Assembly: GCA_963580455.1 (NCBI GenBank)
Contig: OY756964.1
Coordinates: 5,146,001 to 5,210,000 of the forward strand
Direction: 5' to 3'
Source of the DNA: Euonymus europaeus
Taxonomy: Eukaryota > Streptophyta > Magnoliopsida > Celastrales > Celastraceae
Length of the DNA: 64,000 bases
The position numbers were made by a program, and so were the translations under genes. Below, piece by piece: positions 50,589 to 61,933 of the stretch. A model generated the notes under the pieces. The model was given only the letters and a program-made list of their open reading frames with translations, searched no databases and was not told where the DNA came from. How positions within the stretch are numbered: the stretch's first letter is position 1; each line of letters opens with the position of its first letter.

Positions 50589-52426
50589 TGTCACGCCCCG
50601 ATCCCCAGGCACGTGACGTGTAACTATCTCATCCTCCCGACTAATTTTTTTTCAAATCTCAATAACTCAGTAAAAGTATAATTATCTACATACTTATATT
50701 TAGATGATAGATATAAATAAATACATAATAACTTATATACCCGACTGAGACTCCAGCTCAGCCACCCCAACCCACTGGGTCCACTCAACCCTTACGCAGC
50801 GACTTTGGTATGTACACCGACTGTCCTGTCCTGTCTGCACTCCCAGTCTCGTCACAGTTGTTTCACCTGAAAATAAACAATGGGAAATAGGGGATGAGCC
50901 GAAGCTCAGTAGGGAATACCGTATTCACACGCAAAAACATCCAAAATAGTTATTGACAGAAGCACGACAATTTAAATAACACTTCTATTTATCAACCCGC
51001 CTCGAATATCCGTCACCACCTCGAACGCCTTCCGACCTCCTCGCCGGAAAATATTTTTCTCCGCTTTCCGACCTCCTCGCCGGAAGCAATCTACAAGTAA
51101 GGAAGGTAGGCACCTTCTTCTACCCGGGACTTGCCACCCCTTCGCTATGTGGCCGCATAGCAAATCCTTACTCGGATTATCACCCACTGTACGTACAGGG
51201 TCATTTCCACATCACTTCAATCTCCACAATTTATATAAAACCACAGCATAAGCAAATATTCAATCTCATGCATACAGTAATAAAACATCAACTTTCTCAA
51301 TGAAATGCAGGAGTACCGCATAACAGAATCATCCACAATACCATTACCCGCAACTTCACAATAAAAAACCCAGACATTTAATCCCCCACAAATGCAATGC
51401 ATTATGTCCCCACAAATGCAATGCATTATGTTTACAGCAAGAATTTCCGTTTAAATATAACACAGAAACTCCAAAACCATGCAAGGGTTAAAGTATTCCC
51501 TACCTCGTGAAGCGTGCCTCACATCCCACTCGAACCAATGTTTTTCCGTATTTTCCCGACGTACACCATTTTGGTTCCTATACCAGTTCTACACCAAAGG
51601 CAAATCCAAGTTCTCAAATATGTTCAAAATCCGCGTAAATACGTAGTCTATACGATCTAGTCAAACGGGTATATTTTACCCGAAAAGTCAACTCGGGTCA
51701 AACGGGTCAAATAGTACCCGAAATACCCCTATTCCGGGTTACCGAAGATCCGGCGACCTTCACCGGAAATCACCTAGTGGGTTTGGTAGTACTCACCAAG
51801 ACGAACTCAACGGTGGTCGTCTCGTGTCGATCGGAGGTCGGAGGAGGGAGAAATCGACTGTCGAAGCTTGTGGTGGCCGAAACTTCCGACGGCTTTTCCC
51901 GGTGATCTACAGCTCCGATCAAGGTGATTCTTGAAGCAATTTCATACGTCTCGAAGAGACGAAGAGATTGACACCGGTCTCGTCGCCTGAAGTGGTCGGA
52001 CGGCGGAGATCGGCGCCGGAGAAGTTCCGGACGCGGAAATGGAGTTTTTTTTCTTTTCTTTTTTTTTCTCTGTTTCGTTTCTTCCTGCTTCTTTTCTTCT
52101 TCTGTTCCGTTTCTTTCTTTCCTTTTTATTTGTTTCCTTCTCTCTCCAAGCTTCTAGCATTCTCTCTTCTTTTCCTTTTTATTTTATTTTATTTATATAT
52201 GTATATATATATATGTATATGTATATCTATTTTTATTTTATATTTTTATCATTGACTTACCTCTCATTTATCCTTTACTTTTATATGTCTATATATATAT
52301 ATATATATATACTTTTGGAATAAATTCTTTTAATCCGAATTTCATTTTCGGACTCCTCGGGGTACCATTGTACACGTGTCACTCTCCTATTCAATGTTTA
52401 TATTATTTCCGGGTCGGGATACCACA
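50589..52426 (-). repeat. Array LTR 4
   Basis: 1838 bp, the same TA-tract length as LTR 3. That is compatible with LTR 3 and LTR 4 being the most recently separated pair. It keeps the primer-binding site on its left and the purine tract on its right. Confidence 0.92.
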
Positions 52427-55400
52427 TTCTCCCCTTCTTATAAAAATTTCGTCCTCGAAATTTAAATTCCCTCTCAATCTTCCTACCATTCCTTACCACA
52501 TCAGTCAATTTTTCTCCACGGTGATTTTGTCACAGCATCTCTCCACTATACTTTTTATATAAAGTTTGGAAGCAACTCACATCCCGCGTTAATTCATGTT
52601 TGAATCCTCCCAACAATAATTATTCCCCAAACACCGATGTCTTATTCCTAGAGCTCCTGAACTTATTTCTAGGGGTAAGTAAATCCAGAGTGTCCAGCAG
52701 GAAACAAGAGTTTCATACATGCAACCACTGTTTTCCTTCCATGTTAACTAAGTTCAAACTCAAATGCACATGGAAAATCGAAAAAAAAAAAACAACACAA
52801 GTCATATATACATAAAATCTCACACATGGTAAATCATCTGAATTATTCTTATCCGGAATCCACCATCCCGGCCACAAACATTTACTTACACGCACACAAG
52901 AATTGGTCATTAAATCTTATTATACCAATATCGCAGTAGCCGCACTACCGTGTCAGGGCAATCTTAATTATCACGTGTGCACAATCACACCACATATTCC
53001 TCATCAACTCGTCTTACCAACACCTTCTACTGCACGGTATATCAGTGAATAATCACCCTTTTGGTCACGGCCTACTAGTGGCCCCATCTCAAAGTCAACA
53101 CATTTACATATCCCTTGTTCTTCTATAGTTGTTATAATAAGCGACGACAATTATCACCGCATCATGTAAATACTTGCCAGCCAACATAACCCTTTCAAAC
53201 ACAAATCCAACACAACATTTATGGAACTGATCAACTGGTTCCATTTAATCCCAAGTACATCCTTAGCAATATTCATCATGTGAAGTACATGTATCCTTTG
53301 GAGGTGCATATGCTCTACCACTCACGACATATTGGTTCATCATTATGTTTTAAAGTTATTTCACACAGGTTCCACTCAATTCACTTAGCATAGGTTACAC
53401 AATCAAGTTACCACACTTTTCAAATTCTCCAATATCATACAAGACAATCAACATTACCCGCACAACATAGGAGCCATCTAAGCTTTGAGATTATCACAAG
53501 TTTTATCACCCCTACTGCATAGCGGAATAACAGCATCAAGGGTGCAAGCATAGCCATTATATCACAATTATTCACTTTTTTTTTTTTTTTTTTAACCCAT
53601 ACGTATCCAAGCATATACTAGTGTATCACATATGAGACCCATTTCATAAGGTACGAATATAATCATGGAAATTTGGTGCTCTCCACCCAAGCACGCACGA
53701 CCAATCACACAACATTTCTAAGTCGGCTACCAACTCTGTAATTACACTAACACAAGGTAGCAATAGTTACATAACCCAAATACCCCTATAATCCGACCGA
53801 ACTTCACAATCATAATACACAGTTACAATAGCTAGAATTTTGGATTATCTTAGGGTTATGGTATCTCCTCCTTCCACTTTAACCTAATAATGACGTAAAT
53901 CGTCTGCCACGTATCTCGCAAGATAACATTTACTACCCCCTCACCCTTAGATACCTACACCCAACAACGCCATCCTGACACAACAGCACCATTATTTGAT
54001 ATTAACACTCCCCATGCCATTTTTTTTCTTGGCGTCCCCAGGTTTTTTTTTTTTTTTTTTCCTAAAACACTCCATCAATTATGGATCCCCGCAAGATAAC
54101 GATCCCAACCGATTCTCGAGATATGAGTCAAAATATTATCACCTCTTTGACTAAAGTATCTAAAGACTGACACAACAATTATGGGTAGACGAGCCAACCC
54201 TTATCGGTCTGGCCCCTCCATCTGCTCGTAACGACACGTAATTCTTGAATAAATAATTCCATCCTTATCCGTTTATACTCTCATTCTATTTAAACCTCAT
54301 TCAAGAAAAGCTCAACTTGTCTTCAGAGAATCTACTATCATTGTTCTCTTTTCCCTCTCCTTAAATGGATACGCACTCTCATGCTAACTCTTCCAACATA
54401 CTCCAAGAGTTGGAAGAGGTTCAGAGGCAACTCCAAGACGTTGAGAGGTTATATGGTCAAATCATAGCCAAACTCGACTCCATAATCCTGCTAACAGCAC
54501 CACCAAAGGACAGTGAGGATGCTGCCTTGGCCACAACCAGTCTAAACAACGACTCTGTTGACCTATACAACACTGACTCCGACTACCCTCTGGGGTCGCT
54601 CCCTCGTACCGAGCCATACAGCACGGAGGAATGGGCTGGATGGTTCGACCACTGCTAGGTAGTACCAATAGCATACCTACTAGTATGTCCTCGTCTCAGT
54701 TTCTACTATTTCCTACTGTCTATGTACAATTGTGTTAACCGTACTCATTCCCTCAATCTACCATTGTAATATCCCCTGCTTGTTAGCGTTAAAGGCTATC
54801 CAAATATACCATGTATAATAGTCCCCTTTTTGTATAATATCCTCCAATGTAAAATATTTCTCAATCCCCTTTTTTTTTCTTTTCTTCCTTCATGTACACT
54901 CTGTAACACAAACATTTCCAATGAGATCAACGTCATCACAATCGCCAACTCTCAACCATCAATTATCCCCAGAAGTTTGGTGCCAATATCTCCCAATATA
55001 TATATATAGCGATTCCAATTTACATAAGTACAAAGCTAAGGTCTCATTACTCCAATATATATCACCTGAGATTTACATGCTTAAGATCCAATTTTACGAA
55101 CCAATTTCAACCTCAAATGTCACAAGTGGTTTAATTGGAACCACACTCTTAATCGGCAAGTACTAATCGAAACCACATGAACATTCATACAATAACCCCA
55201 AATCATGCAGAGAGTGTTTCAATATATCACAGAGTTGTATTATAACCCAGCCTTGATTATAACACAACTAAAGCAACGCTTCCTCCATTACCTCTTATTG
55301 GTCGAAATCAATTTCTGAGTACATCTTAATCACTAGACATTCCATCATATGGTCTCGGCAAATCAATACTCAACTTACTGTATCAATAGCAACCACAATT

Positions 55401-57226
55401 GTAGTTACTACAATTCAGATTATCAAGCACAGAGTTACAAATTAAAGAACACCATTCCAACAATTTCTAGCCAAACATTTTAATTGATAACATACTATTA
55501 TATCCACCCAAATTCTCGTTTTGTCATAAATCACTTTTTAGACAACCCAATTTCCAAACACTCAGACCTACCACTTGCCCCCAACATCATAACCATAACT
55601 TCTCATCACCCGGCATGACACTGCTACCCGTAGTTCGGCAACCATTTCATAGTATACCATGTCGCATCAGTAGTTCCAATTATATCCTAATATGTCCACT
55701 CACACAAATTGAGCTTCAACCATCAACCGTAAGTTCCATTATTTCCATCGGCAACTAACAACACAAATGGACAAGCAAAATCATAAATCCCAATTTACGC
55801 ACAGAATATGGTACCACTTTAGCCCCCTTTTTGACAACAATTCAACTACTCAAATACCCAGAAATGGTTTGTCCATAGTTCTTATTAATGCCCAGTCACG
55901 AATAAGAATGCTTGATCACACCATGAATTCAACGTATTACATATTTAACCAAAGCAAGCTACACGTTAGTCCAAATTCTACACTCATTTCACAAGAAATT
56001 TGACCCTGCACCATCAAACAAGAATAACTCAAAATCTCGCTGGTTTCATCTGATCACAGTTATAGCACAACAAAGTATAAATTCTATCTTCCCAACTTGC
56101 TAAAGTCAGGATATTTCTTACAAGGACAATCAATTTACCCAACCATCAAATTCTTTTACTACAAGAATCTTCACTCCTCCCACTAAAAATTTCATCCCAC
56201 CTTGGAGATTTTTTTTTTAATAATTATGATTGTCGCCTCAACCCGCTAAAAGGCCCTTCAACGGATTACAATTCACACTGTAATTAATCCAAACCAAGGA
56301 TGGTACACTTAGTATCTCAATCATTACAAAACCACTATAATCGTCAGAATTATTGTTACCTACCATACTCACTTTAATTATTATAACATGCAGTTCACAA
56401 TTAACATGCCATTTTAGTGTTGATTAATATCACACAATTATAAGCACTGGGATTCCAGTTAACCCCAAGGAAAGATTCACAGGGTCATCCAACACCCTCC
56501 CAGGTTATTCACAATTATAGTATTCACTACAATTTCATATCCCTCTAATACACCACGTAGCCATAAACTAACCTACAGAGTATACGCAGAAACTTATCGG
56601 CACCCTACTTTCCTAATACAAACCATCACCTCTCGTCACCTTCCTCTTTCTCACGTAATTCCACCCAATTCCACAATCAATTTTCATATAATAACCACCG
56701 GCATAGCATGTAAAGAACACAACCCCATTGTCAAGTTGATTAAAACTGCAATTCATAAATTTAAATACCACCAGATTTATTTCCAAAATAATCACAAAAG
56801 TATGAGACTCTTCACCAGTCACACAACGATTGACAAGTACCCCAGCTCTATTTATCAACAAGCCAACTATCAATTCACAATTCTTCATTAACATTTCAGC
56901 AGTAATTACGCAATTCAAAATTTTCCAAGTAACTATGTCCGAAAATCAACAGAGTTATCACACTGTCGTATTCATCACATTTTCAAATCATTCCCGTACT
57001 CATGCTCATCTCCTTCCTATTTCTATCACTTTTTTTTTTCTTCCTTTAACTGATATATCGGTCATGCAACACTCACATGTCTGTCAATGAACTAACAAAG
57101 AACCTCTAAAATATATCTCACATGGTACTATGTGTACCTTCCCGATCGGCTGCGAGGCAGAAGACAGGTCCGGTGTACATACCCTCCATTCAGTCCTAAC
57201 TCCAACCTACTGCTCTGATACCACCT
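52427..57226 (-). mobile_element. Array internal region 4
   Basis: 4800 bp. The purine tract is complement(52427..52439) and the primer-binding site complement(57212..57223). One A-run (about 52781-52792) is one base shorter than in the other copies, which changes the end of an incidental plus-strand frame there. Confidence 0.88.
54365..54658 (+). CDS. Antisense accessory ORF of the retroelement, copy 4
   Basis: Same 97-residue product and upstream context as the other three copies. Intact. Function unknown. Confidence 0.45.
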   Translation: MDTHSHANSSNILQELEEVQRQLQDVERLYGQIIAKLDSIILLTAPPKDSEDAALATTSLNNDSVDLYNTDSDYPLGSLPRTEPYSTEEWAGWFDHC

Positions 57227-58923
57227 TGTCACGCCCCGATCCCCAGGCACGTGACGTGTAACTATCTCATCCTCCCGACTAATTTTTTTTCAAATCTCAA
57301 TAACTCAGTAAAAGTATAATTATCTACATACTTATATTTAGATGATAGATATAAATAAATACATAATAACTTATATACCCGACTGAGACTCCAGCTCAGC
57401 CACCCCAACCCACTGGGTCCACTCAACCCTTACGCAGCGACTTTGGTATGTACACCGACTGTCCTGTCCTGTCTGCACTCCCAGTCTCGTCACAGTTGTT
57501 TCACCTGAAAATAAACAATGGGAAATAGGGGATGAGCCGAAGCTCAGTAGGGAATACCGTATTCACACGCAAAAACATCCAAAATAGTTATTGACAGAAG
57601 CACGACAATTTAAATAACACTTTTATTTATCAACCCGCCTCGAATATCCGTCACCACCTCGAACGCCTTCCGACCTCCTCGCCGGAAAATATTTTTCTCC
57701 GCTTTCCGACCTCCTCGCCGGAAGCAATCTACAAGTAAGGAAGGTAGGCACCTTCTTCTACCCGGGACTTGCCACCCCTTCGCTATGTGGCCGCATAGCA
57801 AATCCTTACTCGGATTATCACCCACTGTACGTACAGGGTCATTTCCACATCACTTCAATCTCCACAATTTATATAAAACCACAGCATAAGCAAATATTCA
57901 ATCTCATGCATACAGTAATAAAACATCAACTTTCTCAATGAAATGCAGGAGTACCGCATAACAGAATCATCCACAATACCATTACCCGCAACTTCACAAT
58001 AAAAAACCCAGACATTTAATCCCCCACAAATGCAATGCATTATGTCCCCACAAATGCAATGCATTATGTTTACAGCAAGAATTTCCGTTTAAATATAACA
58101 CAGAAACTCCAAAACCATGCAAGGGTTAAAGTATTCCCTACCTCGTGAAGCGTGCCTCACATCCCACTCGAACCAATGTTTTTCCGTATTTTCCCGACGT
58201 ACACCATTTTGGTTCCTATACCAGTTCTACACCAAAGGCAAATCCAAGTTCTCAAATATGTTCAAAATCCGCGTAAATACGTAGTCTATACGATCTAGTC
58301 AAACGGGTATATTTTACCCGAAAAGTCAACTCGGGTCAAACGGGTCAAATAGTACCCGAAATACCCCTATTCCGGGTTACCGAAGATCCGGCGACCTTCA
58401 CCGGAAATCACCTAGTGGGTTTGGTAGTACTCACCAAGACGAACTCAACGGTGGTCGTCTCGTGTCGATCGGAGGTCGGAGGAGGGAGAAATCGACTGTC
58501 GAAGCTTGTGGTGGCCGAAACTTCCGACGGCTTTTCCCGGTGATCTACAGCTCCGATCAAGGTGATTCTTGAAGCAATTTCATACGTCTCGAAGAGACGA
58601 AGAGATTGACACCGGTCTCGTCGCCTGAAGTGGTCGGACGGCGGAGATCGGCGCCGGAGAAGTTCCGGACGCGGAAATGGAGTTTTTTTTCTTTTCTTTT
58701 TTTTTCTCTGTTTCGTTTCTTCCTGCTTCTTTTCTTCTTCTGTTCCGTTTCTTTCTTTCCTTTTTATTTGTTTCCTTCTCTCTCCAAGCTTCTAGCATTC
58801 TCTCTTCTTTTCCTTTTTATTTTATTTTATTTATATATGTATATATATATATGTATATGTATATCTATTTTTATTTTATATTTTTATCATTGACTTACCT
58901 CTCATTTATCCTTTACTTTTATA

Positions 58924-58956
<33 letters not shown>

Positions 58957-59070
58957 TTTTGGAATAAATTCTTTTAATCCGAATTTCATTTTCGGACTCC
59001 TCGGGGTACCATTGTACACGTGTCACTCTCCTATTCAATGTTTATATTATTTCCGGGTCGGGATACCACA
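57227..59070 (-). repeat. Array LTR 5 (outer, 5' LTR of the array)
   Basis: 1844 bp, the longest TA tract of the five. It has a private T at 57623 (C in the other four). A primer-binding site lies on its left, but on its right there is host solo-LTR DNA starting with the GATCA duplication instead of a purine tract. It is therefore the 5' terminal LTR of the minus-strand array. Apart from the TA tract and the one substitution I saw no difference from LTR 1, so the insertion is very young. Confidence 0.92.
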
Positions 59071-59649
59071 GATCACGTCTCTGGGATTCATGGGTGCTCA
59101 TCTGCACCTATCTGGGAGAGGGGCGTGACACAGTGTCACCTAGGTTTTTGGAGGTTTTAGGTGCTAGAACACTAGCTTCGATCATGCAACGGTTACCTGT
59201 TGTTCGAGTAATGGATCGAGCTAGAGATTTAAAGACGAATTAGATGAGCCAGAATCAGACGATTTCAATTTTTTAGGTTTAAAGAAAGAGAGGTGCAGGT
59301 TAGGGTCAGAGAAGAGGATGACACGTGTCATGCACCCATTCTTCAACATTTTGATTTTTGAAAATAAATAAATTTGGGTTTATTTTCATTTCCACGTGTA
59401 AATACGGGTTGGGGGTCAAAATGCCATGTCTGAATTTATGCTGCCCGAATTTATAGAAACCTGATCGAGTGATCGGACTGGAACAAATTCAAAAGTTGAG
59501 TAATCAAGTTGAGACATTTGAATTTTCGATGACCAAAATGAAACATGAGATATCTTTTGATGACTATAAATAACATTAACCCATTTTTTAGATAGTGACC
59601 ACGATCTTACGGGTGTTTTCATTGTTCTGGGACTAAAGGAGAAAGAATT

Positions 59650-59788
59650 ATGGAGAAAGGTTGAGGGTAAAATGGTGAATTTAATGTCACCTTAACATTT
59701 GTTTTAATGTCACGTTAGATGGAGAAAGGTTGAGGGTAAAATGGTGAATTTAATGTCACATTAACATTTGTCTTAATGTCACCTTAGA
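59650..59788 (+). repeat. 69-bp tandem duplication
   Basis: Two copies, 59650-59718 and 59719-59788, beginning ATGGAGAAAGGTTGAGGGTA and differing at about three bases. It lies just outside the Mutator-like element's right duplication. No gene is attached. Confidence 0.88.
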
Positions 59789-60093
59789 TTAAGACGCTAA
59801 TATAGGACTCATGTTAATAGCATTAACACCACCTACAACGATCTCATCTTAACAAGTTTTGTGATCCAGAAGATGTATTTAGGAGGACAATGTGCATAGT
59901 AAATTACTGAGATACATGGATGGAAGCAGTCGTTTATATGAAGCGACGCGAATGAAGAGAACGAAGAGACGCTTTACAGATAAAATTTCTCAAAGCATGC
60001 AAAGGATCGCGGCGAGAACGAAAAATCGACACGTTTAGAGTCAAATTTAATTTTCTTTTATTTAAGGAAAATTGGGCAACAATCTATCAAAGT

Positions 60094-60487
60094 AGATGTT
60101 GATGTGTCACAACCACCAAGCCTTTGGCATGGTGGCCACCGGCTTGTCCTAAACCTTAGTGCTCTGAGAGTGAAGAGGTCACTGGGTCGAGCCGGGGAAG
60201 TGGCACGTTATTGAATTTAATTGCCATAACGCTTACATATAACCCACTTTTGGCCCCCAGGGCATATGGCTGAGCGGTACCCACCTTGTCAAAAACTCTT
60301 AACGGGGGAAGTGGAGGTTGTGAGTTCGAACCCTCGTAGAGGCATTCGACCACTTCTAAAGCGGCAGGTGGTCCCTACCGTAAGGCTGCACATCCTGCGA
60401 CTTACATCTGTCAGTGACTCCCAGGGCAGGGAACTGGCAGACGGGTTTCGGTTTCTCGACCCCAAACCGGAGATGTTGATGTGTCAC
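60094..60487 (+). mobile_element. SINE with two tRNA-like heads and 17-bp target duplication
   Basis: The 360-bp insertion 60111-60470 is flanked by a perfect 17-bp direct repeat AGATGTTGATGTGTCAC (60094-60110 and 60471-60487). It contains two pol III promoter-like modules. Head 1 has box A TGGCATGGTGG (60125-60135) and box B GGGTCGAGCC (60184-60193). Head 2 has box A TGGCTGAGCGG (60267-60277) and box B GAGTTCGAACC (60322-60332). Head 2 starts like the SINE at 23482 (CCCCCAGGGCATATGGCT). It has no poly(A) tail; the 3' end is CCCCAAACCGG. The layout suggests a dimeric SINE. Confidence 0.82.
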
Positions 60488-60839
60488 CCTAAGATGTAAT
60501 TTAGTCTTTTGATGGACGCATGAGAGGACATCATTTTGTTAGCTTTACTTATAAGTAATAAATAGATATCTATATGCATCTAAAAAAAAAAAATAGATAT
60601 CTATCAAGTTCATCCACAATAGTTTTGTTAATTGTTTATTGATTTTGGTATTTTTTTAAAGGAAATGTAGATTTTAGTCTAATGCTTTTATGCTACTATG
60701 GTATTCTTTTTAGTTTAAAAAAATTATAGAAGAAGGAGAGAAATAATAATAAAAAAAACAGCCGCTCAACGAAATGGCGCGTACAGCCGCAATCTACAAA
60801 ATGGTAATCTCGAGTTTCTCTCTCTCTCTAAAACTAGCA
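60488..60839. other. AT-rich intergenic DNA
   Basis: No gene seen. A short direct repeat ATAGATATCTAT (about 60562 and 60593) brackets an A-run. A CT microsatellite lies at about 60815-60830. Confidence 0.5.
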
Positions 60840-60931
60840 TCATGACCTATGGGACAAATTATTTCTGACTTTAGCATCTATTTTATATTATTTCTCAAAC
60901 TACCATTTCAAGTCAAACCTTTTCAACTTTG

Positions 60932-61557
60932 GTGTTTGATATAATCAAAATATCCCTATCAATGAGGTTATGACATGTGTCCCTACAAGGAGGAGTATGA
61001 AGGACCGCCAAATGAAGGTTGCCCTTAGGTCCAAGAGGTCATCTCACCCTACCGAGGAGGGCACCTTGGTAGGAGTCCCTTAAAGGCTAGCGTACCTCCT
61101 CGGCCTACCGATGAGCTGCTCGATATTGCACGACTTCCTACTATAATTAGGAGACTAACTTGGAAGCGGATTCTAATTCCTGCTGAGAGAAGAGTCCTGT
61201 TGAGGCTCAAACTCCAGTATTCCAGAGATCAACGGTGTGGATGCAAATATGAGGAAGTCCTAATACTACTCAAGTTTGGACTCCTCAACTCCCATATAAG
61301 GCCTCGAAGTCAAATATGAAACTCTCAAATCACAATCTACACTTTTGCTTACAAAGAGCTCTAGTCCACCAAGCTCTCCTTACTTTTGACTACGAACTAA
61401 CTTGAGCATCGAAGAGCCAACGCTAGAGGACAACCTCTGGTGTGACCTTTAGCTCACATTTGCTTGCTGCGTAGGAAGGATCTTCATTCTAAGTTGTCGT
61501 GCAGGGAAACATGTCTGACCTACTAATTGTTATCACCTTGTGGACGTCATCAGCGTT
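60932..61557. mobile_element. Solo LTR, 616 bp, in the arm of the TIR element
   Basis: 60937-61552 begins TGATATAATC and ends GACGTCATCA (TGAT/ATCA). The flanking 5-mers are GTGTT (60932-60936) and GCGTT (61553-61557), one mismatch. Removing the segment plus one 5-mer restores an arm (GGTGTTAAAATAC-like) matching the opposite TIR, independent support for the limits. Phrases such as ACTTGAGCATCGAAGAG near the right end resemble plant gypsy LTRs. Confidence 0.65.
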
Positions 61558-61933
61558 AAAATACCACCTTGAGATCTAAAATACCACCAGCTACTCCACT
61601 ACCCCACCACTCGATTCTCTCTACCATACCCCACTGCCCAATTCTTTCTCCTCCTAACCCCGCCGACCGTTTCTCTCATCTTACCCTCACCTCACCGTTG
61701 ATTCCCTCTCACTAGTAGATTATATTATGGCAACAAAACCTAAGGTTTACAATAGAGTTCGACATCAACAATAACGATAACATGGAAATGGTATGTCTGG
61801 CCTTGATTTTTGCTTTCTCTTGTATGCGCATACAACCGTGCTTGATCTTGGCTTTTCTAGTTTACCGATTCGACGATACAATTGTTTCTATGGTTTTTTG
61901 GAAATACTGGCTTTTTGGTTTATGCACATATGC

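Larger units (their letters stand above)
30662..59075 (-). mobile_element. Tandem array of a non-autonomous LTR retrotransposon (5 LTRs, 4 internals)
   Basis: The array fills 30667-59070 (28,404 bp) with five LTRs alternating with four internal regions at a period of 6638-6644 bp. The whole array is flanked by a single 5-bp duplication GATCA (30662-30666 and 59071-59075), so it behaves as one insertion. Orientation is minus: every internal region has, on its right, the primer-binding site TGGTATCAGAGC three bases from the LTR, and on its left a purine tract AAGAAGGGGAGAA abutting the LTR. No gag, protease, reverse transcriptase, RNase H or integrase frame is visible, so it is a LARD-like non-autonomous element. 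NFEDEI-type codons next to the purine tract suggest descent from a Ty3/gypsy chromovirus. Copies differ almost only in homopolymer and TA-repeat length. Confidence 0.92.
28535..59135 (+). mobile_element. Solo LTR (Ty3/gypsy-like), split by the tandem array
   Basis: The left part is 28540-30666 and the right part 59076-59130, together about 2.18 kb. It begins TGTGATATCCCG, ends GGGGCGTGACA, and is flanked by the 5-bp duplication CAGTG (28535-28539 and 59131-59135). No internal region or second LTR is present, so it is a solo LTR left by LTR-LTR recombination. Its ends resemble those of the array LTRs, which lie in the opposite orientation (TGTGGTATCCCGA...GGGGCGTGACA on the minus strand). Both share the motif around CCCTACTGAGCTT, so they belong to related families. 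Confidence 0.85.
27896..59592. mobile_element. Mutator-like TIR element split by nested LTR elements
   Basis: The outermost of three nested elements. Left TIR is about 27906-28095 and right TIR about 59360-59582, diverged inverted repeats starting GGGTTAAT and sharing AAAAGATATCTCATG. A direct repeat ATTTTTTAGA flanks it at 27896-27905 and 59583-59592. This is 10 bp as read; a 9-bp duplication, usual for Mutator-like elements, is compatible. Without the nested insertions the element is about 1.1 kb. Its inner parts (28264-28534 and 59136-59320) are GC-richer than the arms but have no long frame, so a captured gene fragment is possible. It has no transposase. Confidence 0.8.

Noticed and set aside
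30667..59070. Reading the 6.64-kb repeats as satellite DNA or a gene-cluster duplication
   Set aside because: Each unit splits into an LTR with TG...CA ends and an internal region with primer-binding site and purine tract, and the array has a target-site duplication. That is retrotransposon structure.
30667..59070. The array being purely an assembly error
   Set aside because: Not excluded, but unit-specific base and length differences (42782, 57623, TA and T runs) argue against simple duplication of one contig. Raw reads would decide.
60111..60340. Functional tRNA genes
   Set aside because: Box A and box B motifs are present, but I see no full cloverleaf, and the target duplication shows a SINE.
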